The notes under the pieces are model-generated. The model did not search any database. It saw only the letters and a program-made list of their open reading frames with translations, and was not told the DNA's origin. This document shows, piece by piece, positions 11,800 through 23,990 of a stretch of 64,000 nucleotides of DNA. Position 1 is the first letter of the stretch. Every line of letters starts with the position of its first letter. The translations under genes and the position numbers were made by a program. Location: positions 219,354 to 283,353 of the forward strand of contig MNCI01011044.1 of assembly GCA_015680685.1 (NCBI GenBank), written 5' to 3'. Source of the DNA: Gnetum montanum. Its lineage: Eukaryota; Streptophyta; Gnetopsida; Gnetales; Gnetaceae.

Positions 11800-13340
11800 C
11801 TTTTTCTTGTATTAATGCTTATACTCTATTGTGACTTGTGTGCATTGCTTTAGCTAACTACTTCATTCCAACGATGTAGTTTCCAGATGAGGGTGCAGGG
11901 CCTGTAGAATGACAAAATGAAGAACCAGTAGAGGAAAATGTAAGGAAAGGTGATGCGATGGGAAATGATGCAAAAGCAGGTGATCCCCATTTTTTTAAAA
12001 AATTCTAAACCTTTGTAAAAAAATTTGCAAACACTAGCCAAGAGGCTAGACTTTTGAATAAAGAGATGAATGGGTTCTCAAGTTAACTTGTACATTGTGT
12101 AAGCACTAAATTTTATGCTAAAATTTTCTCTTCTGCACTACTTTTAGCCCATTTCTTGCCACTACTACTTTTAGGCCATTTTGGGCCATTACGGAAATGT
12201 ACATTGCTAGTTTTAGGCATGGATCATCTGAGAGCCTCCCTTCTCACTCTCAGCACCAATGGGAATGCTGATGAGCATTGGGAAATGGTAGGTGGATCAT
12301 TCATTAGGCCTCTCATTCTCTAAGAGCAACAAGGATCATTAGTCTTCCCTCTCGAAATTAGCAGAAGGGGAGCCTCTCAACTAGCAGTTGGTGGGTGATC
12401 ACTAGTAGATGGGTGGTAGTGGATAGTAATGATAGGCACAGGTGTTGGCAGTAGTAGCTCTAAAAAATGCATGAAAGAGAATCACTAAAAAGTGTGGACA
12501 TCAACAACAATGGCAATGTGAGATTCCTATTAGCAGCAGGCATGTAATCGGAAGAAAACATGTAGCATAGTTAACATGTAGCAATAGCAACAAGTGGTCA
12601 TGATTAAAAACTAACATAGATGATGGGTGGGGGATGGTCATTAGTTGCAACTGCTTTGTGTCTACTATCCATCAGCAAGAGCCAAAAATAGTGTAGTAGC
12701 CATGTGAATGATGAGATAGAGGCTCAAACTACAACATCAACGTGTGACAAATGAAACATGTGGTAGATTAGTGGCCTCAAATGTTTCATGCATGGCTCAT
12801 GTAATAGTCAACAGTGGAAAAGTTGCATGAATGGTGGTTGGCAATGTCATTTTGCTAGCTCTCCTATAGGCAATGCATGGAAAGTTCTCTACATGAATGG
12901 TAGAAGATGACTCACACAAACATTAAATGATACTAGTAGTGGTAGCTACACTAGCTATAGCTCATGTGGTAGTTAGTAGTGGCTGCAATATGCAACAAGT
13001 CTCTCTCTCCAATGACAGTTGGGATCATCCTGCCTAGGAGTGGGCACCATTAACAACGAAGGTCTAGTGACAATATCGGGAGACCAGTGAAAAATTTAAA
13101 ATTTATTAGTTAAGATAGTATTCAATTTAATTCTCCCAACTTTTTAATTTAATTTACTTCTTTTGGAATGTCACACAACCCTCTCTATCTAAGCCAATCC
13201 TGGGTTTCTATACCCATATGGGAGGTTCCCTAGGCAACAGTTTCCTTAAATGATTTTCTTTTCCCACATGTTGGTGGATCCAAACTTTATGCATCAATAG
13301 TTTTATTTTATCCATTAATGTTGTCAATGGGCCAAAGCAT
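11800..13340. other. Non-coding stretch with linker-like motif and low-complexity GTAGTAGC
   Basis: TTTTAGGCCATTTTGGGCCATTAC at about 12,166 repeats the Tat linker motif seen at 427 and 63,622. From about 12,400 to 13,100 the sequence is rich in short GGTAGTAG/AGTGGTAG words without a fixed period. No coding sequence is recognised. Confidence 0.4.
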
Positions 13341-13346
13341 ATTCAC

Positions 13347-13664
13347 TCACCTACAAGCTGATTTGGTGCTTGAACTATTATGACTTTGGAGAATAAATGT
13401 AGGTTTACATATTTCCATACTTTTAAATATGGTTATTTGCATATATTTTATTTCAAAGATGGAGATACAACAAATTACAAGCCAACTTAAGAATGTATCA
13501 AAATAGGTGATTTTTTTGAGTGTGTAAAAAATTAGAATGAGACTGTTGCATAGATAACATTTTCCTCTCAGAACTCCAAAGGGAGAATTTGCTTCCTCAA
13601 GCAAAGAGTGAAGTGCCTTATGAGCTTCAACTTTTCCAATTCTCAGCATTTGATCCAATAACAA
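13347..13664 (-). CDS. Unrecognised minus-strand ORF, 105 codons
   Basis: The first third (MLLDQMLRIGKVEAHKALHS..., then LLEEANSPFGVLRG) looks like helical protein and has better codon character than the AT-rich remainder, so it could be a relic exon. No motif lets me name a family. It may also be chance. Confidence 0.15.
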   Translation of the reverse strand: MLLDQMLRIGKVEAHKALHSLLEEANSPFGVLRGKCYLCNSLILIFYTLKKITYFDTFLSWLVICCISIFEIKYMQITIFKSMEICKPTFILQSHNSSSTKSACR

Positions 13665-15197
13665 AGGTACATTGCAACAAGTTTACAACCCATAAATTTT
13701 GTACTTCTTTTTTGTACTCTTGGCATTCCAAGTGATCTAGTACCCTATCTCATGTTGGTTTCATTGCTTATTAAAAATGTTTAACAAGAAGGCATGCAAC
13801 AAGTATTGTAAATACTTCAATAAGAAATCTGTTGGCTAGAAGATCCACATCAAGTTGTTCACCTCAAGAAAATGATGTTGCAAGCATTAGTTCTACCACG
13901 TGTTGTTGTTCTAACTTCAATGCAATGATTTGTAGTGATTCTCCAGTATATGCACTCTAATACTATTTATTACCCATAAAAGAGCCTTGTTTATTGTTTC
14001 CTTAGCACAAAATTGTTCCTGTTATTGGACCACATGATAAGACTCATCACTAGTAAATAATCTTGAGGCTAGGATTAGATTATTGAAAACATTTCTAAGG
14101 CTACTAGAGTTATCGTAGCATCTAGTACATGAAAATAGAAATTCATTGAAACTCTTTTCCAATCCTATTCAAGAATATTTGTTATTTACAAACTTCAGTA
14201 AAAGCCTATGCTCTTTCCTTTTATTAGGATATGGGTAAAAAATCATTTTCCAACTATAGACCATGAATTCAAGAAATGACCAACGTTTCTTAATGGTTAT
14301 TTTACGAGTATAGAAATGCATTCATATCTAAATATTCTTGCCAGATTCAATATTTTCTACTAATCATCCCAATGAAATTAGTTCATTTTATTTTTCAACA
14401 AGAGAAGTTTTATAACATACAATTAATTCTTTTACAAAGATTTCAATTTGTGAACTCTTATGTATGATAGAGCATCAATTCTTCTTGCATCTTTTGGAGA
14501 GAAATATACTAATTTTTTTCATAGAAAAGAATAAGACAAATAGAAACTAAATCTAGTTTTGGATATTCCCCATGTTTTAAGTTAGCAACCCAATTGCAAG
14601 ACTTGCCTACTCATAGATAGACTCAAGGAACTCACAACTCATGAGCCACGTCAAAAATTTATATATTTTGAAAAGGTCAAAGAAGTGAAAATTCAAATTT
14701 CAACAAGTGATTTGCATTGTTCAATGAGTTTGTAGTGAGTTTGCCCAGTAACTTGCCAAGTCCAATTTATTCTATTGAAAGTCACTCGAGTTTATTTTAT
14801 TAATAGTCACTTGCAAAGTCTAAGTCTAGAAACTCTGGTTAGAAACTTTGAATAATGTTGCACACCCACATAATCCCTAAGTAATGTTTTAATTATTCTT
14901 CCTTTTTACTCAAACACAAATGAGAATTAGAAATAACACATCAAAATTAGAAGGAAAAAAGTCTTTCTAAACACAAAAGAACACATCAATAAGAAATAAT
15001 GAATAAATTGTAATTAAAGCTAAAAGCTTTCTATCCTTAAGCCTCAAAAAATAATATTCTAGAAGAAAAACTAATTATTTAGCTTTACTTGGAGATTATT
15101 TGCTTAAAGTTGTAGCTAAAATGTGACATCTTTTATAATTTAATATCTAAAATTTAAAGAGAGATCATAGTTATACTCTTATCACTCAAAAAAATCT
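13665..15197. other. AT-rich sequence, nothing recognised
   Basis: No protein domain, LTR terminus or tandem array is visible on either strand. It could be LINE 3' sequence or ordinary decayed spacer. Confidence 0.4.
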
Positions 15198-16330
15198 TTA
15201 CATTAAAGCTTTCAAATAGACTAAAAAACAAGTGGTCAAAGGCACTTCTAAATGCAAAATAGAAAGTAGACAAAGTAGGTTGATCACCAATAGTGACTTC
15301 ATTGATGCTTGTTGAAAAATTGTTACAAATTTTGGAAGTTCATTTTTAAGCATGCTAACCCACAGGATACTTTTAGAAAACATAAGAATATAAATGTTTA
15401 CTCTCATAAAGAGGACATTGAAAAAAAAAACAATTTGCATATGTTTAACATGAGTGTCGACAAGAAGACCTTAATAAATACGACATAATAAAAAATAAAA
15501 ATTTTAAGAAAGATAGGAGCTCTCCAATTATCTTTCATTTTCATCACCAAATATTGTATGAAAATTGCAATTTCCATACCTTGCTAGATTTTTTATAAAT
15601 AAAATCATTCTTTGTAATAATCTTATCAGAAACTTTGGAATTAAAATGGAAAAACTAATTTGTCATCCTTCTAAAAAATATCTGAGAATACATGATGCAA
15701 GCTATTGTCAATTTTTAAAAGATTATCGAGAGTGGAAACTAATTTTTCAAAATTCTTTCTTCTCTTTCTATTCAAACCATAAAGGCTAGAATCTTCCTTC
15801 TATTTAATCCATTTATCATGGATATGTAAATAAGAAACTATATTAATACCAAATTTTGTCTAAGTGATACATAATCTAGATGAATTAATAGCCCAAGCTC
15901 CTTCACTAAAAGGAAGGCATCTTGGGCTTCTAAAACTCTAATATGATTGTAATTCCAATATTTATTAAGCTTTCACCATGTTTTTCAAATTTGTTTAAGA
16001 ATTAGAGAACCAAGAATATACAATGGCCCGAAAAAAAAATAGGCCACTGAAGAAAGTTATTAGAAGACCAACTATTATCATTTTTCAGTTTTTCTTGCAT
16101 AAGTCCATTTCTTAAGAGTATCCAAACATCATTTCCATGAATAATAAAAAAAACAAGGTTATAATAATTAATGAAGTCAAATCCTCCATCTTTTTTTCCC
16201 CTCGTATAAATATCTCAAGCAAATGTAGAAAAGTCTTTTCTCTGTTGCTTAGCAAAATTTTAGTTTTAGTTTCATTTTCATTAAGAATATTGGAAAAAAA
16301 CCATGCAACAAAAGCAAAACAAGCCATGTC
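15198..16330 (-). pseudogene. Plant LINE reverse transcriptase fragment with zf-RVT-like end
   Basis: Minus strand, right to left: at 16,330-16,112 the frame gives VAWFFSNILNEN, KILLSNREKTFLHLLEIFIRG and LFFLLFMEMM. This is the LINE RT palm order (SW..L...., I(L/V)(L/V)NG..., RG(I/V)RQGDPLSPLLF, LxxE.(M/L)). At about 15,440-15,340 CPLYESKHLYSYVF resembles the zf-RVT pattern C-x-LC-x2-E-x2-HLF-x2-C found at the end of plant LINE ORF2. LINE ORF2 copies element RNA by target-primed reverse transcription. Stops are frequent and there is no endonuclease, so this is a dead remnant. Family assignment is by motif order; individual residues are much decayed. Confidence 0.45.
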
Positions 16331-16370
16331 TTAGCATACAATCTTATGAACTCTTGTCTTGATAACAAAG
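16262..16370. repeat. Direct repeat, copy 1 of an ~100-bp LINE-associated segment
   Basis: Shares TTTAGTTTCATT..AAA, ACAAGCCATGTCT(T)AGCAT and ACTCTTGTC/ACTTATGTC blocks with 17,565-17,660. In LINE terms it is the start of the RT palm region, so there are two LINE copies in the same orientation or one interrupted copy. Confidence 0.5.
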
Positions 16371-16526
16371 AAAGAGAAAACTTGACCAAGAGGGTAAAAC
16401 TAAATTGGGTAAGTGGTAGAGAAACATAGGAGGGATGAGTGATTCCATTTTTAGTTATCTTGTTACTTTGTCCAGTAGTTGGGCTTGGTTAACATCATTT
16501 CTTTTTTAAAATCATCTTAGCCAATT

Positions 16527-16550
16527 GATATATATATATATATATATATC
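16527..16550. repeat. (TA)n microsatellite
   Basis: Perfect TA dinucleotide run of about 22 bp. Confidence 0.9.
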
Positions 16551-17564
16551 TAAGCTAGTATAACAACAATAATACATTGTTTATTTTTTATATAGAATGC
16601 CATTTAGAAGAAGTTAAATTTTGGTGGAAAAGAAGGGTTAGAAAATAAATGGTTTTTCAATAAAGTAGTTATGCTTTTTCAAAAAGAGACAAAAATATCT
16701 AAATTATTATAGATGAATTGTAATTAGCAATATTTTTGTCAAACTTTTAGATACTATTCTAAAAGATATGCTTGGAAGATGGGGAAAAGAAAATAAGATA
16801 CCTCCAATTTCCTAAGAAATCTTTGAATGATAGCATTCTATTATAAATCATCGTATCACTTTAAAAAGTCTCATTGATAGAGCAAAGGTTCTCACAAGAA
16901 AATATTTAACTCATTTTTAAAATTGACTAAGGCGTAAGATTAAGTCATTTAAAGCAAGATTTTAAGGTGTTTGGAAAATTTAAAAGTTCCTAGCATACTA
17001 TTATTTGCTATCCAAAAAAAATTACAAAGAGGTATGCATTCACTTTATAAATATGTAAGAAATAATTTCATTAAATAGTTTTATTAGTGGTAAACAAAGA
17101 TGTCCTCTTTCTCTAACTTAATAAATGACATATTTGAAAGTAGCTACTCTATTATGATCCTACTTAAGTTTGCAAATTGGTAAAAGAAACAAAATTTAAA
17201 ATTTTTAAGAAAATATAGAAGGAAAGAAATATTTCTATTTAAATAGCATTAGGGAAGGCCTTTGTATTTTTCCATTATTGTTTCTCATCATTTATGATGT
17301 ACAATTAGCCAAGGACACATACAATCTCATCTTTTGAGAGTTTAAATAGGCAAATGGTACCAACTATGCAACAAAAAAACATTGAAGGTGAATATGTCAT
17401 TTTCTTACAATGTTCAACATTGAAGCACATTAGACATAGATGAGATATTACAGTTATAATTTTGATTGATTTGCTCTAAATGTTACCAAGAACACTTAAT
17501 GATATTTTCAAAACTCATACCATGTATATTTTTGGGTTATATGGACTAAATAAAAGCTTTTTTT
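16551..17564. other. AT-rich LINE-related spacer
   Basis: No clean reading frame. It lies between the two LINE-like minus-strand segments and may be decayed LINE sequence. Confidence 0.35.
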
Positions 17565-17660
17565 ATTTTAGTTTCATTAAAAATACATGAAAAGTTAGCC
17601 TATAGAACAAGCCATGTCTAGCATGTAATTTTATGTGCACTTATGTCAAGGCACTGGTGC
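17565..17660. repeat. Direct repeat, copy 2 of the LINE-associated segment
   Basis: Matches 16,262-16,370 (ACAAGCCATGTCTAGCAT, GTGCACTTATGTCAAGGCA against GAACTCTTGTCTTGATAAC). Confidence 0.5.
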
Positions 17661-17946
17661 ACAAATCTTTTATGAATTTATTTTCATAAATAGGGACCTA
17701 CATTTGGAGTAATTGTAAGGTAGTCATTTCTCAATTCAAAGGCTTGTGCTTGGGCACAACCACTAAAAGTAGTTAGGTTTTCACTCATCTAATGATCCTT
17801 CCAAGAACATAGGTGGTGGAATGAGCACTGTGAATTTTAGTAATGATTTTTCTCATTTTCACCTATAACCTAGTTATGATATGCCTAATTTATTATTATA
17901 AAAACTACTTTAATATGTGGTTTTCATGTAAACAAATGCACTCTTC

Positions 17947-18495
17947 TCAAGGAAGTTGATTCCATCTTTTACTTTCAATTCTAAGATAATGCAAACTTAA
18001 GTGAAGCTTGCTGATAGCATTCCCATACTTTCTTGTAGCAAAACCTAAGAGATAGTGACCTATTATATCTAGTTTATTAGATTTAATATGATGTAAATAA
18101 AATTTCTTCTTACCTTCTACATTAGACCAAAACATTATTAAAGTCTTCTGTTTGACTAGTTGGTGATTATATTTTGGATTTTGTTGCACGTCCTCACAAG
18201 AGGTATTTTATTTTCTCAACCATTACATCAAATGAATATACCATTCACAATCTTACAAATCCTCAAGAATTTCTTTAGAAAATTTGTCTTACCTTGAGAT
18301 ATATAAGCTATGAGTGTATGTACCTAACACAAGGCTTCTACTTTTAAAGCTAATAAATTGCATTTGCATAATAACATTGAGTAAGGTGTTTGTATCTTCA
18401 CCATTTAACTCATCATGAAGAAATTTTTTTTGAACTCTTTCAATATCTTTACAAATTTTAGCACTATGTCCATAGGTTCCAAATAATATATCCAT
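17947..18495 (-). pseudogene. LINE RT C-terminal fragment
   Basis: At 18,495-18,289 the minus strand reads ICKDIERVQKKFLHDELNGE, close to the thumb-region pattern of plant LINE RTs (I..KIE(R/K)IQRxFLW.....D). At 18,189-17,947 a second frame may continue the same domain (FWSNVEGKKKFYL... IIGHYLLGFATRKYGNAISK). A frameshift separates the two parts. It lies directly left of the Athila-type LTR at 18,684. Confidence 0.4.
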
Positions 18496-18690
18496 AAAAA
18501 ATAGTAGGATAAATGATAGTATGAAAATTTTGTTTCTTAATCTTCCAAGGCTAGAGTTCTAAATCCTTTCACTTACTTTTAAGAGCATACAAAGCCTTGA
18601 AACCTACTACTATTTTTAATTTAATCTAGTTCCCCACATGTAATTTTTCATATAAATAAGACTCAAAGATTTAAAAGAATCTATGATGGG

Positions 18691-18802
18691 ACACGATATC
18701 GCATGGGCCGTGATATCGTGTTCGACCCAATATCGCATCCCCTGTGATATCGCGTATGCAATATCGCGTCTTCCCCTGCGATATTGCGTACGCGATATCA
18801 CG
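18691..18802 (+). promoter_or_regulatory. CpG-rich GATATCGC array next to the LTR TATA box
   Basis: Seven copies of the palindromic core (G/A)ATAT(C/T)(G/A) lie within about 110 bp, several as GATATCGC or CAATATCGCG. The block is far richer in CpG than its surroundings. It ends about 15 bp before the TATA box. The layout suggests multiple binding sites for one factor. Confidence 0.75.
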
Positions 18803-18815
18803 ATGCGCTGTAATA

Positions 18816-18825
18816 TTTATAAATA
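18816..18825 (+). promoter_or_regulatory. LTR TATA box
   Basis: TTTATAAATA lies directly after the GATATCGC array, with about 800 bp to the primer-binding site. Its position agrees with TATA boxes in the related LTRs at 61,041, 53,295 and 42,766. Confidence 0.7.
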
Positions 18826-19620
18826 AGAGGTGGATCTTCCTTGTTTCCTCATCCTAGGCTAGAAGTAGGGAAAATCTAGCAGATTGATCACTCCAGAGAT
18901 GGAATATTTTCCATGTGCCCGCAGTAGGAGTCCCAAAGTGAACGGATCTTTATTTGAGCAAACATTGCACCTAAACACAAGTTTGTGTATGGAAATAAAG
19001 ATGAGCTTTCTGGATAAACCTTGTAGTGCATTGAATAGGATTTTATTTAATGTTATTTATTTCTTTCTCTCTCCCCCATCTCTCCTAGTAATGTGGAATG
19101 AGTACGACTTGATTACAAGCATTTAAAGATGTGTACGGATAATCAAGGAATGGATGCTCATCGCAATTAGGCTAGATTAGATTCTCTCCACCCTTTCCTC
19201 TTAGTTAAGTGCCTCAATACAACCACTTCGAGCATGTGCGTTACGCATGGTGATCCCAATAATGATTAGCATTTGGTAGCCATAGTTGCATTGGTTCAAG
19301 GTGTGTATGGTAAGTGGGAACGGATGCTGATGCTAGGTAATTTAGACTTAGTTCATTAGTTAGAATTACTAATTAGTTTCTCAACCCTTCACCTTGTTAG
19401 CATAGGAGACATAAAACATAAAAAGACATAAAAATCATATACCTTGGACTTACTTAACCATACACCTTGACAACTATAAGTAAGTCTGGGAAGACAATGA
19501 ATGATTAACCCTAAGTGTTCCATGGAGTGTGTAGGCACTTAGTCTGCAAAGTTCAACTGGATCATGCATGCTATACTCGTATTCGTATGGTTGAGTGTAG
19601 GGGTATCTCACCACTCATCA

Positions 19621-19639
19621 TTGGCGCCGTTGCTGGGGA
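19621..19639 (+). other. Primer-binding site, tRNA-Asp type
   Basis: TTGGCGCCGTTGCTGGGGA directly follows the LTR end. It is the primer-site sequence typical of Athila-lineage elements (complement of a tRNA-Asp 3' end), with one difference from the usual GCCGGGGA. The best preserved of four related sites in this window. Confidence 0.9.
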
Positions 19640-19869
19640 CTAAGTGTTTGTGAACTGAATAGAACATAGGATATTACTCACATCATTGGGAGCCTAAACG
19701 AACCTTCGAGTTAATTAAAAATATATATATTATATAATGGTAATTAGCACACCGATAATAATTTCTTCTTCTCATAAGAGAAATTCATGACCCAAGGACC
19801 ATACAAAGAATAGTCGGCACTAAAAAACACATAACCTAAATCCATCAGTTCCTAAACAATATAGGGTGG

Positions 19870-22250
19870 AATATACTCATCCTGATGAGTATATTCCCAA
19901 TTTTACTTTTATCTTCCATAAAGACGAACAAATGCGTTGGAGAGACTTGCAACGTAACATTGTGTTACCTCCAAATCGATCAGTCCTGAACATGCTTCTC
20001 CATGCTTTGGCACAGATTGACATGATAGAATTATATCATGAATAAGTTGCAGAAAATTTTAACATAAGGGATTACCATCCCATAGCTTTACAACGTATGA
20101 GGGACTCAAGGTAGGAGAGCCAACATACACTGTTGAAGGGCAGAGGCCTGCACGTCCTTAGCCAAATAGAAGATGAGAAACCCATTATAACGGGTTCTCT
20201 AACAAATAATGTTCCCCTCATAATGATGGTGAGGAGGTTGGGTATCAAAACCTATGATCAACGATACATAACACTGGTTCTAATCCCCATGAAATCCAAC
20301 TGTTCACAGAGGGAACAAAAACTCATGCTAAGGATGGGCACTTAGATCGTCACCACGATTGGGGCTGAAGTAGCCGAAGAGAAGGCAAGAAACATCATCA
20401 TGGTAATGGTTCCCCTTCTTCTTCCCCTTCTTCACATCACTCATCCTCTCCTTCCACCTCTGGGCACAGCCATCACGAGCATAATGGTGAGGATAAAGGT
20501 AAGAAAAATGAGATACCTTGATGAGAGAGTCGAGAGAGAGGACAAGGGCATGAACGAAGGGAAAGTAAGGAACAACGTAGACATCACAGGTTTCATGAAA
20601 GAGATGATCATGACGAGACCTTACTTGCAACCTAAAGTATGCTTAACATAACGAAGGTAGTTAGGATACCACCAAGGCATTTAAAAGATAGTCGGATCAA
20701 ACTGTTAGACATGAACAATATCCCACGCTTCGAAGGGGGATACAACGCTGCTCTGCAACATCATTTATGGGCATTCCATGATGCCTGCACCTTGCAGAAC
20801 ATAGAGAATGAGTGGCAGAAACTTAAGTTGTTTCCTAGGACACTCACCAAGGAAGCAGAGAGTTGGTAGTGGTCCTTAGAACTGGAAACCATTAGAAGGT
20901 GGAGTACGATGTTAAAACTCTTCAATGATAAGTATCAGCCATACTCCAAAGTGTCTAACTTGCGTAAGCAGATCCAAGGATGGATGTAAGGTACTCATGA
21001 ACCCTTGGATGCTTCCATGGGCTACTACTATGCATTGTTACATTGTTGCCCAGGCCATGGTTATGCACAGCGGGATCAACTTCATCACATCGTGGATGGG
21101 CTTAGACATGAAACTAGAAGAACCCTTGGGACTTATGCCCAAGGGATACTATCATAATTCAGATTCCATGAAGTACATAGCTTATTGGAATAAGTAGCAA
21201 AAGAAGAAGGTGAACTATGAAAAAGAGAGTGTGTGGAAGAATACAACCGTGACCCCTCTTTTCGAAAGAAGGGAGTGAAATTTTGCGATGAAGAGGATGA
21301 GTCACCACTTGAAAACTTGGTGAATAGGAAAACCTTGCCGATCCAAAAGCTAAGAATAAAAGTATCAGCAAAGATGGATCAATTATGGGATTCCTTAGAC
21401 TCTAGACTTGAAACTATCTTGAAAATTGTAAAAGATTCTAAGGAAGAATGAAGTAGTGACAAAGGTAACACAAAGCAGAGAGATTTAGGTCCTACACATA
21501 ACAAAGGTAAGGGGAAAATTACTAACTCCGATGAAGTTGTAGAATCAGACATAGACGATGATGGTGGATGTGAGATCTACCACTATGACCATCCTAAGGG
21601 ATGTTGTCCAATCATCTCACATCTACAAGAGTCTGGGGTGTATGCACTTAACCCAAGACTCAATCAATGGCAAATACCCCAAAGGTTACCTTATCCCCAA
21701 GGTGATCCAAGGAAATTCCACTAACCGTTAACGTACTATCCAAGTGGAACTCCACCATAAATCATCGAACAACATCAGTAGTGGAAATACCCACAGTCAT
21801 GGGGGATGCCACCCAAAACAACAATACCCTTACCGAAAACCTGATCCTTATGGCTATTATGTGCAGCAGCCGGTTTCTCCAAGTGACTCTATGAGTCACG
21901 CAACTCCCCAACGTCACTACCAAGTTTGGGAGTACTTTAGGAGGACTCCTTCTCCTCTAGCAAGAACCCCACATAATTATCATCCTCCAACTCCATCCGC
22001 ACCTCTTCCACCAATATTTCTCATAACACCTCCTGCTCCAACAATGCAAGGGAAACTCCCCAATCAACTGCAGCAACGTAACGCTATGAGAACTGTAAAT
22101 ATTCAACCTGCTACTGGTTCTGACAACTGTAAAAAGAAAATATCCTTCTTCAAAACCAAAATCCTAGACAAACTCTCGCAACAACAAGCGGTTGAGCCTA
22201 TGTACATGCCTCCACCATTTAACACTTCGAAGCACCCTCCAGTCCAATAG
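19870..22250 (+). pseudogene. Athila-type gag, interrupted
   Basis: An N-terminal part (19,880-20,340) contains MRWRDLQRNIVLPP-like sequence. A His/Ser/Arg-rich stretch (20,340-20,630) precedes the capsid domain at 20,640-21,197: FEGGYNAALQHHLWAFHDAC, RRWSTMLKLFNDKYQPYSKV, GTHEPLDASMGYYYALLHCC, and a DGLRHETRRTLG-like segment. This order matches Athila gag (W..L...F..KFFP..K...LR..I..F...E.L..A..R+..LL..CP+HG). A tail rich in Pro, Tyr, His and Gln (21,744-22,250) follows. Stops at about 20,867 and 20,986, plus frameshifts, break it. No PR, RT or integrase follows before 22,500. Confidence 0.75.
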
Positions 22251-22940
22251 ACCTGTACACATACGATTATGTTAACACATACTGTAACCGACTGGATGAA
22301 GGTAGGCCACCTTCCTAGGAAACTAACTAACTGAGGAAACTCATGCTAATAATGAAGGCATAGACACATTGAAATATTAGCGTCACCAACTTCCACCCCT
22401 CAACCTAAGAACATCAGTTGGGAGAAGTTAGGCACTTCTACAAAATTCAAATAAACTCATTATTTTGGATCTCTCACTTACAATTCAGTCATGGGGGAGA
22501 TGGCCACCTATGCTAACCATTGGAGCCCCTCAGTTCTTTTCATGTTTTTTTTAACACATTTTTGTTTTACACATTTTTTTTTACATATTTCTTTAACTTT
22601 TTTTTTTTTACAACATCATTATACTTTTCCATTTTTTGTTTGTGTGTGTGTGTGATCCACCGTGTAAGTTTGTCACCCAATAAGTGTTTAGAATGATGGT
22701 ACGAACTATTTTTCATTGATTTCTAATGTTTTGTTTTTACCTTTAAGTCATGATGTTGATACTAAGATATGTTCTTTTGATATGGCAGGCAATGAGTCCA
22801 CTTCATCCATCCATCCACAAGTTCTATGGTCTCTCTTGGCTTGGAAATGTACAGTCCCTTTCTAATAGGAACTTTAATGAACTAGTGACTAGGTATTTCT
22901 CAAACTGAGGAAGGACTCAAGGTTTGAAAAGGGTGTGACC
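22251..22940. other. Non-coding 3' segment with purine tract, poly-T and (GT)n
   Basis: ATGGGGGAGATGG at 22,491-22,503 looks like a polypurine tract followed by TG. The next bases do not match the LTR at 18,684, so it does not prove a 3' LTR. T-rich runs (22,540-22,640) and a short (GT)n run near 22,641 follow. No gene is seen. Confidence 0.4.
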
Positions 22941-23990
22941 TCAAGGGAACTTGATGTGTTTGTGTTGGCCATTCTCTTTTGTGCTTGGATGTTTTCTTCT
23001 TGAGTTTTCTTACCATTTCGATGTTACCCAATTATCGGAAGCTAACATAATAAAAATAAGAAGTATTTGCATGGTGTGGTTCTCATGCATAAAAACACAA
23101 AACAAACAAAAAAATTGTGAGAATTCAAAGCACACCCCTTAGACAAAATAATTTCTTGGGCTACAAGCACTAGTTATGGAACTCAAAATAAAAATGTTCC
23201 TTCTAACTAAGGCCCTTCTCACTTCCCGTTCTCTCCTCCTTGTTTCGTTGGAATGGTGGTGGCTCTTTGGAGATGTTATACATGAAAAGTTATCATCATC
23301 AAAGCATATGGAAGATCAAGACTATGGGCAAGGAACAATGCATTCAAAAGACAAAGGAAGATGAAGAAAGATGTCTCTAGGAAGCAATAAACATCTTGGC
23401 AGAATTGGAGTGAACTTAGACAAAGACATCTTTAGAAACAATAAGGAATAGTTTTCAAATAGAGATGTATTTCATGAGGCAAAGAGGTCTTTACAAAATG
23501 CAGGTTAGGTTGAAAAATAAATTTCCAAAATGGAGACTACAGAAAGATGTCTTTCAAGAAATAAAGACATCTTTCTAGTATTGAAGGAAAAATCAAAGAG
23601 ACATCTCAAGCATGAGAAAGACATCTCCCATGATCATTATTGATCAATAACTAGCCATTGCATGAGTTCTGAGATGGATTTAGAAACATGATAGCTATAA
23701 GAAGACTTGAGGTATATTGGGAAATGTGCAAGCCTTGTTGTATTAATTGTACAATAATTTGTAATCATTGAATTATATATTTCTCCTCATTGTTTTATCA
23801 TTTTGGCATTGTAAATTGTGCTATACCTAACTATATAAGGATTAGAAAACTCTAAGTTTCAATTTTCTATTGTAATTATTGTTCTTGTTACCCTACAAGG
23901 TTGATGTGCTCAAGCTATCCTATGGGATTGAGTTGTTGGTACTGTAATACAACACTATTGTATTGACCTAAATCATTAGTGTAAGGTTGG
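22941..23990 (+). mobile_element. LTR-like promoter region of another element family
   Basis: A repeat array (23,345-23,640), a TATA box (CTATATAAGG at 23,831-23,840) and a leader-like stretch follow the same order as in the Athila LTRs. The segment around 23,900-23,960 (CAAGGTTGA...GGTACTGTAATACAACACT) resembles 34,430-34,480. LTR ends and a primer site were not identified, so the boundaries are guesses. Confidence 0.4.
23345..23640 (+). promoter_or_regulatory. Array of AAAGATGTCTTT / AAAGACATCTTT motifs
   Basis: About nine imperfect copies of a GACATC/GATGTC half-palindrome in either orientation lie near 23,365, 23,388, 23,420, 23,462, 23,484, 23,541, 23,563, 23,597 and 23,619. Roughly 190 bp lies between the last copy and the TATA box. 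Confidence 0.6.

Larger units (their letters stand above)
18684..19620 (+). mobile_element. Athila-type 5' LTR, about 937 bp
   Basis: Starts TGATGGG and ends CTCATCA, an imperfect terminal inverted repeat of the TG...CA type. The end abuts a near-canonical primer-binding site, which fixes the right boundary. The U3 part is very short, about 130 bp, and almost entirely a repeat array; TATA is at 18,816. U5 sequence (GTATGGTTGAGTGTAGGGGTAT) matches the reverse complement of the LTR at 52,536. The left boundary is inferred from the TGATG/CATCA pairing. Confidence 0.75.

Noticed and set aside
20328-20630. Minus-strand 100-codon ORF over the Athila gag
   Set aside because: Overlaps the His/Ser-rich gag region that is conserved in order in other copies on the sense strand.
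22491-22503. Polypurine tract and 3' LTR of the 18.7 kb Athila copy
   Set aside because: The sequence after the tract does not match the LTR start TGATGGGACACG and no GATATCGC array follows.
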